Shown here piece by piece: positions 10,915 through 22,740 of a stretch of DNA of 64,000 bases. A program made the position numbers and the translations under genes. Below the pieces are notes generated by a model, which saw only the letters and a program-made list of their open reading frames with translations, had not been told where the DNA came from and made no database searches. Position 1 is the first letter of the stretch, and each line of letters opens with the position of its first letter. The DNA is taken from the NCBI GenBank assembly GCA_963971405.1, contig OZ020484.1, positions 14,260,001 to 14,324,000 on the forward strand. Direction: 5' to 3'. This DNA is from Psococerastis gibbosa (lineage: Eukaryota > Arthropoda > Insecta > Psocodea > Psocidae).

Positions 10915-12440
10915 CAGGACAGTTACAGTCCTGGAATCTGAACCCTGTGTTTGAGAAATGCGGGGATTTACACAAAAGTGGTACGATACATGACAAACAA
11001 AAAACTGAGCAATTACCAATACGACTAAATCTCTTCCAGCAGATAATACGATATTAAAAATTCAAAGTAGGTATATTATCAGAATCACTACAGCCTAGCC
11101 TATAGTATTGTATATTGTAGTTTAGATAGAATAATTTTAGAAATGAAGGTGGATTGTTATTAGTATACGAACCAATGAACGTCTGTGAATCTTTTCAGGC
11201 CAATGGCTATTTTAAATGCATACCTCCCCAGTGACAAGATCGCCCTCGGCGAGAAGAAAATAGTCGGTCTCTTGGTAATTATTTAAGTACAGAAAAATAC
11301 TGGTATGCCTGTGTTAATTCCCATTATTCACGAGTACCCGGCCCGCTCGGATTCATAATTATTATTATTCGTAATCATTAAACGATTTGGTCAACTTACA
11401 ATCAACGCCTATGTGACTCAACCTTTTTTTATGTCTTTCTCGAAGAAGCTGGTCATGCCAGTTAATGTTATGGCAGTCGTACGACATGCTTATTCTATGT
11501 TTTATCATCGCGTGTGCCTATTAGAAAAATATTGGATTCGTAGGTAGTGAATTGGGTTTTCAGTATTTTATCAATTTTATTTATTTGGCCTTGTCTGTGA
11601 CCCTGACACTTTAACTACAGGCGACAGGCGACAAGCGACTGGTGAAAGCGCGCGCCTTCTAAGAAGAAGCTTCTACAATATTACCGCTTGTGTACCTATA
11701 AAGTATAAACCATCAATTTACCTTGCCTTTGTCAGTAGGAAAAACGCGGCTGCTGGACATGCTGCTGACCACCATAAACAGAGAGATTAAGAGAAAATCT
11801 TCTACCAGAGCTCAGACATATATCTATAATAGTAGGTATGTTGTACCTACATGATGTTTTTACCCCTATAGCCTATCACTTGTATCGTAAATAATAAACA
11901 TTGTTCATTACTTAACTTGGCAATAATGAGGTATAAGGTCTAAAACACTTTGGGTTAAGGGACTGCTAAATCTATTTAAAACAATACAATAAGTAACAAG
12001 GGACCTTCAACAAATAAAAATATTACCGTCTCTCGTTTACGTCATACCTGCCCAATCATTATTGCGATAATAATTATAGCCTACTTGCCTAATTTGGCCT
12101 CTTCGTCGAGTAAGATACTTTAAACCTATCGGGAAGTTTCTACCAATTGCAAACATTTATGGAAATAAAATGGTCTCAGTGTGATTTACGCCTGCAATTT
12201 CTTAGTTAGTCTTTCGTTGCTAGTAATTTGAAGGGAGGCAATGAGGATGGAACCTCCGTTTAAGTTCGGACACGGAACAAAAATATGTCTTTCATTTAGA
12301 TCTAGCCGCCCAAATGGGGTATACAAGTGTTAGAGATTCTGCACTTATCTTGTGTACACGTTCACTAGCACCGCCATTAATTTTTATAAACGTAAACACA
12401 AAACTTGAACGTCATAGTGTAGGCCTACAATCATTGGTGT
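10915..12440. other. Unassigned stretch downstream of the known PEBP exons
   Basis: The missing PEBP 3' exon(s) should lie here or lower on the minus strand, but none was identified. Two weak plus-strand exon-like segments (about 11199-11274 and 11735-11833) do not join in phase. Confidence 0.35.
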
Positions 12441-12444
12441 AAAT

Positions 12445-12770
12445 TCATAAAATTTCTGGAGGGGGGGGGGGCTTTAGGACCCCAAGACTTAATTTGATCC
12501 CCCGGAGGAAAAAATTGACAAATGAGCCCAAATTAGTGAGGTTTTGCGCATTTTATACCCTGGGGAAAGGGGCGCCCGATGAAAGAAAATTGATAAATAG
12601 GCCCAACTTAATGAGGTTTGTACGAATGTTATACTTTGTTATACTCCAGAGAAAAAAATTGACAAATGGGCCCAAATTTGTGAGGATTTGCGCCTTTTGC
12701 AAGCGGTACAGTTGAGATTTTACCGACGAATAAACCTACCACTGAGGGGGGCCCGGGGGTCTCCCCCGAA
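12445..12770. repeat. Degenerate tandem repeat with GGGCCCAAATT units
   Basis: About three units of ~80 bases built around AAAAATTGA(C/T)AAATGGGCCC and TGAGG(A/T)TTTGCGC, ending in GAGGGGGGCCCGGGGGTCTC. A second copy is at 58805-59140. The open frame at 12494-12715 is a by-product. Confidence 0.75.
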
Positions 12771-13400
12771 GAAATTTTTTGAAAACATCGGTCTCAAATA
12801 TTGGGGTTTTAAGCATTTTGAGTAATGTATTTTTGTGAAGTACTTGTTCAATATGCTGATTTTTTTCATGACGTCTTTCATGTAAAATAAGCATACCAAT
12901 AATTAATTTCCCTTTCGTTATTTTGGATACTATGCCTTTCGCCTCCATAATGTCTTTATCACCAGAAATCCTGGGGGGGGGGGGGCTACGGGTACACTAT
13001 ATAAATGGACATTCTAAACAAAAACCTTGGTATGGTAACATGAACATGGCTTCCATATTTAAATTATAAATTATACTGCTGTAAAAATCGTAAAACGCCA
13101 CAATTTTGAACTTATATTTTCAAATTTTTCCTCCGGGGGAGACCCCCGGGCCCCCCTGTTTCCAGAAATTTCAATAAGCATTTAAGCGTTCCTTTGTAAG
13201 CTTTAAAAAATCAATACTTTACTGCTGTTAAAATGCGTAAAACCCCACTATTTTGCCCTTACATATATATAATAAAATTATATTATTTACTCAATTTCAT
13301 CAATGTCGAAATGTATCTTTATTTGTTGATACCGCACTGGTTCTCATTATATACCTGATCTATAAATATTGGCACAAGACGCAGTTTTTCCGATATTTAC

Positions 13401-16400
13401 AACAATGGCCGGTGGGTTTTTTATATGGTGTTTGAATAGGCGGAAAGAAATTCAGCTCCAGCGACTGGTCCACATAGTTCTTCATCTTGGCTGTTCAACC
13501 ATTTAAGGAATTCAAAGTTTGATCTTCCATTAGGTGACGATATTTTTTGGTTGTACACTGACTCCTCAAAAACGATGAACATATACCTATGATATCCGGA
13601 ATTCGCCGGGGGAGCCGGACCTACAAAAGCTAAAGAAAATAATTAATTTTTACATGTCAAATTATTTTTGCAGTACTTCTTAATTTTAGGGACCTACCTA
13701 TTGAGACGGCGACCAATGATCGACTTCTTTAGCAAATCTCTACACAACTATCATTTCATGACTCCCTGAGCCTGCTGTGTTTTGTAGCCTATGTGAATGT
13801 ACTGTATGCATTCATTTTAGGACACACTGTAACTTCCATAGATATTATTTGATTTTGATGAAACTTGGCACAAAAATAAATTGAGTTGCCTATTAGCAAA
13901 AGCAATCCTGTCCACCCAGGTCGATTTTTCAGAAACTGCAAAAAACTGCTGTGCCGCAACGCCATGAGGTATAACATTACAGTTTTTAAAGCTAATTTTA
14001 ACAGTATTAGAATTGCTTTTGCGTCTCAATATCTGATTCATCAGATAGAGTATTGAAAAATATAAAAAATGGTGCGAATATCTCAAAACTGAAAAAAAAT
14101 TTATGATTAATTATTGATCATACAAATGTCTTGATCGAGTTCGTTAACCAGCTAGATCCACTATTTAGTTACAAGATGGCGACCGACTGAAACCTGATAT
14201 AATTCATACCTCAGTTAATATTAGTCGCAGAGGAAACTAAACTGTGACTGAAAGCCCGTGTTATTATAATCTACGATAGTGGTCATCAACACTTTTACGA
14301 AAAATAAACTATTTCAATATGGCGTCCCGTCAACGTAAAAATAATGTGACACTTCAGTAAAAGTTCTTGGGTGCTTCGAAATTTTGAACAAAGGAGTGTT
14401 TTGTTGGTTGTTATGGTCGGGAAAAGAATGGAGTCAATAGAGAGCGTTGTTTTCCTTTTGAAGTATTTTTTTATTTTAATTAAGTAGGTACCTGCATAGT
14501 GTAGCGCATAAAGGAAAATTGGGGTCCGTAATATCGGGAAATATGTTCTACAATATGATATCATTTCGGTACAAGGGATGAAACCACCGCCCCGTGAAGA
14601 CACTTGCATGAAATCACCCTATAGCTGCAGCCTGATCATGGCGATTACAATACCGGTATTTATTTAATCCCTGGTATTAAAAATGTAAACAAGATAATTT
14701 TATAGTGGAAAGTTCTGTTCAAAATTTGTTTGTTTACATTTTTAATACCAGGGGATTAAATAAACACCGGTATTATAATCGCCATGATCAGGCTGCTGAT
14801 CGGCCGGAGCCGAAAGGGATTTTTATAGCCTACACATATAGGCTACGAGTAGAAAAATCTCGAGCTTTGAAATCTTAAGAGAATAATTAGCAGGCGATCC
14901 CGGATCTGCGCCTAGTTGAGTCGAAGAGAGGGCTTTATAGCCCTAACTCCGCTAGGTTGGCTTGGTAATAGTATAAAAAAGTCAATATTTAATTTTATTT
15001 TACTTTTAGTAGGATCTATGCTTTGCTCACCCCTTAAACCAACACGGTATAAATTCAAAACGTTTAATTATTAAAAATAGAAAAATCCGTTTAATTTGTA
15101 AACTTATCAGTTATCAGTCGATAACAGATATCATAGAATCATGAAGAAATTTTCGATATTTCAGTTAAAAATTATTTCTTTAATTAATTAATTAAAATCT
15201 AATAATACATGACAGCGGGCCAGCCATGGCGAAGATTAGGCCTATTAATCTTAACTTGTTATTAAAAAATTAAACAAGATAATAATTTTAAAAAGGAAAG
15301 TGCAATTCAAAATTGTTTTGTTTACATTTTTAATCCCAAGAATAAGTTATTATTAATGCTAAACGACATAGTAAACAATGGCGGATGCAGCGGAAAATTT
15401 AGGGGTGGGGGGTATGCATAAGTTTCAAAGGTAATTTTTTGTTGAAAAGTTGAGTTTTATTCAATTCAAAAAAATATTTTATTTACTATCTTATGAATTT
15501 ACTTATTTGGGGGGGGGGGATCCGTCATTGATAGTATAGACCCGCTAGGAGTCTATAGTTACCCTTGCTTTTGACACTATTATAATATAAACAGCTTACC
15601 ATCAAGTGAATTACCCTTAGATGTGTCTCCTTTTTTAAAGGCTGAGCCAGGAGTATTTGCCATCAACCAGTGCAGGTAATATTGACCTTTAGGATAATTA
15701 GGTACATCGGGGTCGATCAGTACAACAGTATACGTTGCATTCTGCGAAAAGGAATAAATAGCCTATTAAAGGGATATAAATAACACTTAGGCTACTGTAG
15801 GGCTTGTTCAACTTTTAAGGTCAGAGGTCTACTAATTGCTATATATGTTTGCCTAGTACCTATATTACTTGCGTATACAAATATTTATGCTGTATATATG
15901 AAGCGTGGAAATAAAAACCGGGTTAACCACCAAAATCATTATTTTGAGTTATCACGATTTCTTTATGCCATAATGCATGATGACATGATAAGACACACTT
16001 GCCATCCATATCTACCAACTGCTACAACAATTTTGCCACTATCGCCTTCGCCTTTTTCCGGACAAATTTGCCATGTCACTTGGATCATATTTAAGTGATA
16101 AAACTAATTTTGAATTTTTGGCGGTTAACCCGGTTTTTATTTCCACGCTACATATGGGTATTCATAGCTCATGCCACACAATGAAAGAGTATAAACATAA
16201 GTATGAAAGACTCAAATGATAAATTTAGTGAGATTTGAACAAACCATAATAAAGAAGAACCAGTGGAAACCGGGCTGATGGGCCGTGGTCGAATTAAAAG
16301 TGAACTCCCAAACGTTTCGTCAACATCTGCGGTCGACATCTTCAGTGGCGCTGCGTAGACTTCGAAGGTTGTACCTCGGTGGCTCCGTAGTGAGTGACTG

Positions 16401-18736
16401 GGTAGGGGGCTGAGCACTGACCTTTATACCTGGACGTTGTTGTTGTTGTGTTGAGAGCGAGAATTCGCTCGCTCTCAACACAACATGGAAATTCCCCAGA
16501 GGGGCATGCTGTGTTGAGAGCGAAGATGTCGACGAAACGTTTGGGAGTTCACTTTCAATTCGACCACGGCCCATCAGCCCGGATTCTACTGGTTCTTCAT
16601 TTGACTCCGGCCGTGAAAGCCTTTGCAGTTACATTAAACCATAATAATTGTAAAAAGATTGCATCACATCAGGGATAAACAGTATATGGGTTAATTGTAA
16701 TAAGAGTGGGACGAAAGGCCCGAAATTCACCCATATGGAAAATAAAGACAATTTTCTTTCTTTTTTTCTTAATAGTGCAACAACGTACGGTAGTCAGCGG
16801 TTCCCAGCCCATGGGTCACTTTGCGTGAAGAGATGTGAATCAAGAAAGCTTGGGAATAACAACCATACTGTATAATGATTTTCTTAGAGTAGGTATCTAA
16901 CTTATTTGCCTAAGACTTTATCATTAATTCAAAATGGACTCCTCCTGCGGGCCTACTAAGGCGATTATTTTTAATGTTAACATGGGATTTCAAGAATGTA
17001 AACAAGACAATATTACAATGGAAAGTACTATTCAAAAGTGTTTTGTGTACATTTTTAACTCCCCAAGAATAAGTAAATACTAAATGGGCTTCGTAGACCC
17101 GCTGTTGGGTCGCGCTCCAAAAAAGGTTCGGAACTACATAGTTAGGCTACGTGGCTACCTACAAGTATATAATATTCTCGTAGGTTTATTTAATAGAATG
17201 CAGCGTCTAAGATGGCTGAGACATGTTGTGAAAATGTCAGATGACCACATATCGAAGAAAATGTACGGTATACATAACAAGCATGAGGGAAAGTCTGGTC
17301 CCTAGAAACCGCAGAAATGACGAATTAAAGAAACCTACCTCCGGGAGTCCTTGGCAGAGCGTTATGCACAAGTGATATGACTTGAGAAGCGTTGTTGAGC
17401 AGGAAAAAGCTCATCATGAGCTACAGAGAAGATAGGACGAAAAAATAAGATAAAAAGAAATCCTTTAATTCTAGCTTCAAAATATAAAAATAAATACAAT
17501 ACGTAACCTCTTTTGCCTCAGAAAACGTCAACGACGGCTGACTTTGCCAGTCAGTTTTGTTAACTTTGACGATGCCACAACTATGGGAGTCGACAGTCTC
17601 TCCCTTATCATTGGTGACGGTGATGATGCTAGGAAATGAGCATGCTGTCTCAGGATCGGTCTCCAACAAATTATCACACAAAGATATGACGAGCGTCACA
17701 GCTTGCAGTAGAACAATCCAACGGATCTGTAATTAAACAAAGTTGAGAAGCATTACTGCTCCATCTATAGAACAATCCAACGGATCTGTAATTAAACAAA
17801 GTTGAGAAGCATTACTGCTCCATCTATAGAACAATCCATCCAACGGATCTGTAATTAAACAAAGTTGAGAAGCATTACTGCTTCATCTATATAACAATCC
17901 ATCCAACGGATTTGAAATTAAACAAAGTTGGGAAGCATTATGGCTCATTCTATTGTATAATGGATACAGCTAGAATAAACTAAAGGAAAAATTGAAATAT
18001 AGAGCATTTCTATAAATTTTAGAAATCTATTCGTTCGCCTTTACAATATTCTTCTTCAAAAGTAAAAGCCTACCAAAAATCTTATTTATTTATTTATTTG
18101 TTTCAATCACGAAATCTGTAGTATACGTATGTAGTATACCATATACTAGTATATCTGACAAATAAAAACAAAAATAATATAACAACTACTGTAACTGCAC
18201 TATGCACTAACTTGACTTATTAAATTTATACAGGTGTTGTTGAATTTTATTTTTATATGGTTAGTTAGTGGAATTAGTGCAAATTTGTTTTATTATTTTT
18301 GTTTCTATTTGTAATGCACCACTTCTATTCTACGAAGTCGCTTGAAAAACTCTTACAAGTATGTCTGATTTCGAAAAGGATTTAACGTCGCAGACCAGCA
18401 TGGGTCGCATACAAATATTTGTAGACTACCTCTACGGAAATAGTGTAATTATGTAACTATAAGTAGCTTTACTGTTAGGGCTACAATAGATGCACTCTAC
18501 ATAAGCATTAAGGTTAGACATACTGATGCACTTACCATTTTTAATACAACTTCGTAACGGTATACTTGTAGTTATCGATTGCCATTTAGGACTATATGCA
18601 CGTATATATAATGAAAAAATATTGACTATAGCAATAATATTCGAATTAGGTATGCATAAGTAGCATTACTATCAGGGCTACAATAGTTCCTACAGTACAT
18701 AAGCATTAAGATTAGACATACTGATGCACTTACCAT
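13401..18736 (-). CDS. Secreted phosphatidylethanolamine-binding protein (PEBP family), 3' exon(s) not found
   Basis: Minus-strand exons: a first exon ending in ATG at 18736-18734 (or its duplicate at 18538-18536), then 17726-17508 (73 codons), 15741-15600 (47 codons plus 1 base) and 13490-13401. Phases fit at every junction. With ATG in front, exon 2 begins MIRWIVLLQAVTLVISLC, a clear signal peptide, so the protein is probably secreted. Exon 3 reads NATYTVVLIDPDVPNY followed by YYLHWLMANTPGS, the PEBP core with its DPDxP ligand-site motif. Exon 4 ends in ..FFPPIQTPYKKPTGHC, matching the region before the HRY motif. PEBPs bind phospholipid headgroups or act as kinase or serpin-like modulators; the substrate here is unknown. 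The 3' edge of exon 4 is uncertain: a GTAAAT donor was chosen because the frame meets a stop nine codons later. Lower-coordinate exons were not found. Introns hold foldbacks and a LINE tail. Confidence 0.82.
14628..14795. mobile_element. MITE family C, copy 1
   Basis: Arms CAGCCTGATCATGGCGATTA and inverse; the inner motif AAACAAGATAATTTTATA is shared with the copies at 38167 and 38328. Confidence 0.82.
14885..14975 (+). repeat. SINE S2 3' domain only
   Basis: GCGCCTAGTTGAGTCGAAGA and CCCTAACTCCGCTAGGTTGG match the S2 3' domain; the head is missing. Confidence 0.65.
15376..15530. repeat. GGCGGATGCAG repeat copy
   Basis: Shares GGAAAATTTAGGGG, GTTGAAAAGTTGAGTTTTAT and ACTATCTTATGAATTTACTT with the 9368-9770 units. 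Confidence 0.7.
15902..16149. mobile_element. Foldback MITE family D in a PEBP intron
   Basis: Inverted ends AGCGTGGAAATAAAAACCGG then GTTAACC(A/G)CCAAAA, about 35 bases with one mismatch. 248 bases, noncoding, inside the PEBP intron between exons 2 and 3. Confidence 0.85.
16273..16582. mobile_element. Inverted-repeat fragment resembling Penelope-type termini
   Basis: Arms GATGGGCCGTGGTCGAATT...CCCAAACGTTTCGTC and the inverse at 16533-16580. The centre has a GAGAGCGA...TCGCTCTC palindrome. On the minus strand CTGAAGA, a GTCGAC/GTTGAC stem and GAAAC (16313-16346) resemble a hammerhead core, as known in Penelope-like elements. Confidence 0.45.
16688..16770 (+). mobile_element. Second copy of the (TTTC)n-tailed retroposon
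   Basis: AATAAGAGTGGGACGAAAGG, ACCCATATGGAAAATAAAGA, then a TTTC-rich tail. Confidence 0.65.
16955..17080. repeat. MITE family C-like fragment
   Basis: Contains TAAACAAGACAATATTACAA, TGGAAAGTACTATTCAAAAG and a following TGTACATTTTTAAC, as in family C but with decayed ends. A similar fragment lies at 15250-15340. Confidence 0.5.
17195..17440 (+). mobile_element. LINE C-terminal fragment, different family
   Basis: MQRLRWLRHVVKMSDDHISK is the RLRWLGHV(V/L)RM motif common at the end of LINE reverse transcriptases. The frame breaks soon after. It lies just below PEBP exon 2 on the other strand. Confidence 0.65.
17711..17955. repeat. Tandem repeat (about 60-base unit, four copies) covering the PEBP exon 2 acceptor
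   Basis: Four successive copies of a unit with AACAATCC(ATCC)AACGGATCTG, TAATTAAACAAAGTTGAGAA and GCATTACTGCTCCATCTATA. On the minus strand each of three or four copies includes a potential acceptor (TTTAATTACAG followed by ATCCGTTGG). Only the copy nearest the exon reads on without a stop. Confidence 0.85.
18536..18611 (-). promoter_or_regulatory. PEBP promoter 2, tandem duplicate with Met-only first exon
   Basis: A duplicate about 200 bases downstream of promoter 1: TATATATACG at 18611-18602, then ATG (18538-18536) plus GTAAGTGCATC. Flanking motifs (GGGCTACAATAG, ACATAAGCATTAAG on the plus strand) are also shared. Confidence 0.6.
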
Positions 18737-18800
18737 TTTTAATTCAACTTCGTAACTGTATACTTGTTACCGATTCCCGTATACTGTAAGTGTATATATA
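18734..18800 (-). promoter_or_regulatory. PEBP promoter 1 with Met-only first exon
   Basis: On the minus strand TATATATAC at about 18800-18792 lies about 55 bases above an ATG (18736-18734) directly followed by GTAAGTGCATC, a strong donor. Splicing to 17726 puts ATG in frame with the signal peptide. Confidence 0.6.
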
Positions 18801-18989
18801 ACGTCAGTGCTCCAGTTCAAGAGAACCTGCCTCACTAAGACCAGCAATGAACTCGTGGCCGCTCACTATAGTCATGTAGCCTGCTGTGTGTCCTGAAATT
18901 GTCAGAACAATACACTAACTAATTAGAAACATAATGTTCTCACGGTCGCAGTCTAAATCAACCGACAATCTCATTCTTCCGCTTGACGG

Positions 18990-20110
18990 CACTGATAATG
19001 AAGATTGAACTTTATGTCTTTATAGATATACGATAGGTAGCATAGCCTGCACAGATGCATTTGACACTCGCTGACGTATTTATTTTACTGTATATGTAGT
19101 GCAGTGGCGAAGCCTGAAATATACTAGTAGGCACGTTACATAAATGGCTAAAAGTATACGCACAATTTAACTCAACGTATTGTACTAATAACTGTATAGG
19201 TACCGGATGTAATTTCCATTGTTTTCCAAATAAATTATGGGAACATAAGCCAATAAATAAAAGTATATCATATCGAGTGAAATTTTCTTATTTTTATTAA
19301 CAAAAGGCTTTCGAATCCTTTTCAGAAAATAGGTGCCAAACTTGCATTTACTTACTATATACCTACGATACCTACTATATACCCATACAGGCTATATCGT
19401 GCTCATACTCCTGGTGCAACACCTATTTGAATTTCTTCCTCCGGCCCTGAGGTGTTCTATACTGCAAAAAGTAGCGAAAGCATTTAATAGTATGAATTTA
19501 ATGCTTAAATTAATATTTTGGGGGAAAAAATACAATGGTTTGCGCGCTCGTCGGTCAAAAAATTTAAACATCATCTACGCAAAAAATAAAAGCTTAGGTA
19601 CCTATTTAAAACATAACGATCAAAATAAAATAGGTACTGTAGAGGGAGAAAAACACGGGGAACTCAGACTTCAAAATATTTCCTATTAAACTCTAGTTTT
19701 TCAACCTAATGTAGGTGGACTGCAGCAGCTATTACATTTCCGCCAAAATATAAGAAAGATTAATAGACGAATTAATAAAATTAGGTATCCAGTATCCGGC
19801 ACTTGTGGGCTATATTATACAGTATCTATATCTTATATTATATACAGTTGGCATAGCCATTTGGGAAATGTTCAGGATAGTCAGTAGAATGCACCGTACC
19901 ATATATGGTATGGTAAACATTTGGAGAAAAATGGTAAGCACATTAATAGTAAAAACGTTTGAAAGTACCTACGTATGTTTTAGGTTCCAACAATTTCACA
20001 GAAATCTAAATTTTATTGTAAGTGCTCTAGCCCGCCACAGACCCTCACGCCTTGGGGTTATTGAATATATGACACTGTGCTAAAACATTAAATTCCTTTT
20101 AGATAGTGTG
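18990..20110. other. Unassigned stretch upstream of PEBP
   Basis: AT-rich with one 118-codon plus frame (19333-19689) lacking any recognisable feature. Nothing else supported. Confidence 0.4.
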
Positions 20111-20114
20111 ATAG

Positions 20115-20395
20115 TAGTCAGAATGGCGTAGAAGTAGTCAGAATGGCGTAGAGGTAACGACTCGGACTATCATCCAGAAGGTGACTGGTTCGAGTCCCAC
20201 CCGAATGCCAAAATTTTCTAGTGGTACAATTATTTATCTTCTGACTACCATGCTTCGGAGGGCATGTAAAGCCGGCGGTCCCGGCAGTCTTCCCTGACTG
20301 TCGATAGGTTAAACAGGAGGCTGTTGATGCAACCTGAAAACTCCTGTACCACGGGTAGTACCACCCCGACACGAATTTACTTTTACTTTAGTGTG
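20115..20395 (+). mobile_element. tRNA-derived SINE (family S2)
   Basis: Head GGCGTAGAGGTAACGACTCG ... GGTGACTGGTTCGAGTCCCA looks like a tRNA with boxes A and B and ends in GCCA. The body has CATGCTTCGGAGGGCATGTA and GCCGGCGGTCCC, shared with 7245-7650 and 34960-35155. Confidence 0.75.
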
Positions 20396-20642
20396 ACGCC
20401 AAAAAGCAAAATTGCAATACGTCATATAGTGCAAAAGTGAAGACGTGCTGCTTATTTAACCTTTATGTACAGTCTGAAGGCGTTTAGAAAACATAGATGA
20501 AGACCCTGTATACTGTCGGATACAGCTATAGCCCCTCCCCAATGCTGATGGAATGAAATTAATTACAATATAATAAAGTAGGTGCATTACATATCCACCG
20601 CTCCAGTTCGCATAAACAATATTTTACTCTCGACCGCGGCTC

Positions 20643-20934
20643 AGGCGCGGATCTACGGCGGGGGGGGGGGGGGCTATGGGGCTACAGGGTCCATTAGGTT
20701 CCTCAAAATGCGTAAAACCCCACAATTTCAGTCTTATTTTTCACAAATTTTCTCCCGGAGAAGACCCCCGGGTCCCCCTTGTGCTCGATTGTGTTAGTTA
20801 CCTATATTATACTTTAGAACCCTTATTGCCCTGAAAATGCGTAGAACCCCAATATTACAGCCCTATTTTTTATTTTTATTTTCGAAGTTAGTCTTAGCCC
20901 CCTCCTTGGTCTCATTCTTTGTAGATCCGCGCCT
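20643..20934. mobile_element. Foldback with AGGCGCGGATCTAC ends
   Basis: Left AGGCGCGGATCTAC and right GTAGATCCGCGCCT are perfect inverses. The interior has a poly-G run and two copies of an AATGCGTA(G/A)AACCCCA motif. Confidence 0.75.
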
Positions 20935-21313
20935 GCCGGGGCTTGAACTCAGTTTGCTCGGGTTTCTTCAACTTTCACCTATGGTTTTTCATCACTTGTC
21001 TTGGTTTTCATTTATTTCGTATCAGAGACACATCATTTAAATAGGTAATAAAAAAAGTATGATTATGTACCTACTCTAGCCATGTTCTGATCCAAAGATG
21101 TTTTTATATTTAATTAACCCTTTCAGTCCTGAATTATGATATAGCCTAGATGTCCAAAAATTTTTTTTTGCTTAATTTACTCTAATTTTAAGTTTCTTAT
21201 AGATAATTTGATTTTTTTCCCGGTTTGATTGCTCAACTTTGAAGATTCGGCATGTTCCTCTGGTGGAACATATGTTCTTAAGGCAAATTCGAAAATAAAA
21301 AATTACTACATAT

Positions 21314-22000
21314 CAGTACCGGATTAACCCCGTGGGGCCGTGGGCACGAGATATGTGGGGCCGTGGGTGCATGGAGCTAATAAAACTATGGAGCCACCAT
21401 GTCGTATTTCGGCTGTGCTGGAGGACTGAAGCCACGACCACGCCCCCTCATAGGTGCATTTTGGCGGGAAATTCAAATTTAATAGTTGTATTAAATGTTT
21501 TCTTTATAGTTTTCTTTGTTGTTTCATATATAATTATATTTATTATTTACATTTATTATATATATTGCTTAAAATTTAAATTAAAAGTACTCCAAGTTCT
21601 GCATAAAAATATTGCTGGTTAGTTGGCATGATTTTCCGTTCTAAATAATCTTTAAATAATCAAATAAAAAATAAAATGTTAACATGGTATCAAATGGCAA
21701 AAGGCTCAATCTGGTCCTATGCTACGGAAATAGCCGAAGTCAAGCGGCTTCAACCCGAATGTTTACGATGAGTCTATAGTTTTACTATGTCTATGCGTGG
21801 GTGCAAGCTCTGTCTACCAACATGGTAACAAAAAAAACGGTAAATTTCCCGCCAATTTCAAATTTTTTGGAAATTGTTTCAACTTTTTATTTTTCTATTT
21901 GGGTTTATAAAAATATATCGTTTGTGGGGGCCGGAATTTTAAGTATTTTTTGGGGGTCATGGGCTTGTGCCCCAAGTGCCCATGGGTTATTCCGGCACTG
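21314..22000. mobile_element. Non-autonomous hAT element related to the complete hAT beside it
   Basis: Left end CAGTACCGGATTAACCCCG and right end (inverted) CAGTGCCGGAATAACCCATG are close to the ends of the intact hAT 260 bases downstream. GC-rich GGGCC/GGGGC stretches follow both ends, and a motif CGGGAAATTC is shared with the intact element's 5' region. Flanking octamers CTACATAT and CTCTTTAT match at 5 of 8 positions, so the target repeat has decayed. No transposase is present (687 bases). Confidence 0.65.
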
Positions 22001-22740
22001 CTCTTTATTATAAAATTAAATAACAAAAAAGTTTCTTTCTTTCAAAAGACACAAAATGTGTTTTTAAATTTGTTTCCCCACAATTTTCCGCACCTATACA
22101 GCTCTACATCATCACATCTTTCTTCTCTGTAAATATTGGCTAATTGATTAATTCAAAATTAAGAACCTTTATACCATTGAGGGAACCGTACTTTTCGCAC
22201 CAATTTTTCAATGAGAACTTTTGTACCATGAGAGGAACAACAATTTAGGCGTTGCTACCAGTGCCGGGTTTGGCTATGGGGCACTGTGGGCCCGGGCCCC
22301 AGGGCCCCCACAAAAATGGGGCCCCCACAAAACGAAAAAATACAAATAAAAAATTGAAAAAATTAAAAAAAATCAAAACAGATAACTTTTTAAATTTTCG
22401 CGGGAAATTCGAACGCATCGTGGCATTAATGACTCATTTTTGATAAAAATTTAACAAAAAATGAAGTATGTCCACTCCTGCTCTGAAACCACGATTGTTT
22501 TGCTTCATTAAATACAAATTGAAAATTTGAAATCAAATTTCTAAATTGAAACTACTTTTATCAGCACTTTCTGGTTGGTATATTGTTAAGGTAAGTAGCA
22601 TAAGTTAATTCTTATATTAGAGGCGGAAGTACCTAATAGTTGTTCTTTATAAGATAAGGTCCTTATTTTTCGTATTCTGCGCCCATTTACCACAATTCAC
22701 AGAACGCATCAAAACTTTGTAAGCCTATTAATTTTAATAC

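Noticed and set aside
11199-11833. Two plus-strand exon-like segments (ILNAYLPSDKIALGEKKIVG and KTRLLDMLLTTINREIKRKS)
   Set aside because: Both have plausible acceptors and donors, but the phases do not agree and no family is recognised; kept only as a note.
17711-17955. CRISPR-like array
   Set aside because: Only four direct tandem units without unique spacers; a plain tandem repeat in a eukaryotic intron.
18931-19005. 24-codon frame starting MFSRSQSKST
   Set aside because: Looks protein-like but is very short, with no splice donor before its stop and no recognised family.
19333-19689. 118-codon plus-strand frame
   Set aside because: Composition follows AT-rich noncoding sequence; no motif, no promoter or splice context.
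20125-20200. Functional tRNA gene
   Set aside because: The tRNA-like sequence is followed by a body shared with two other copies, so it is the head of a SINE.
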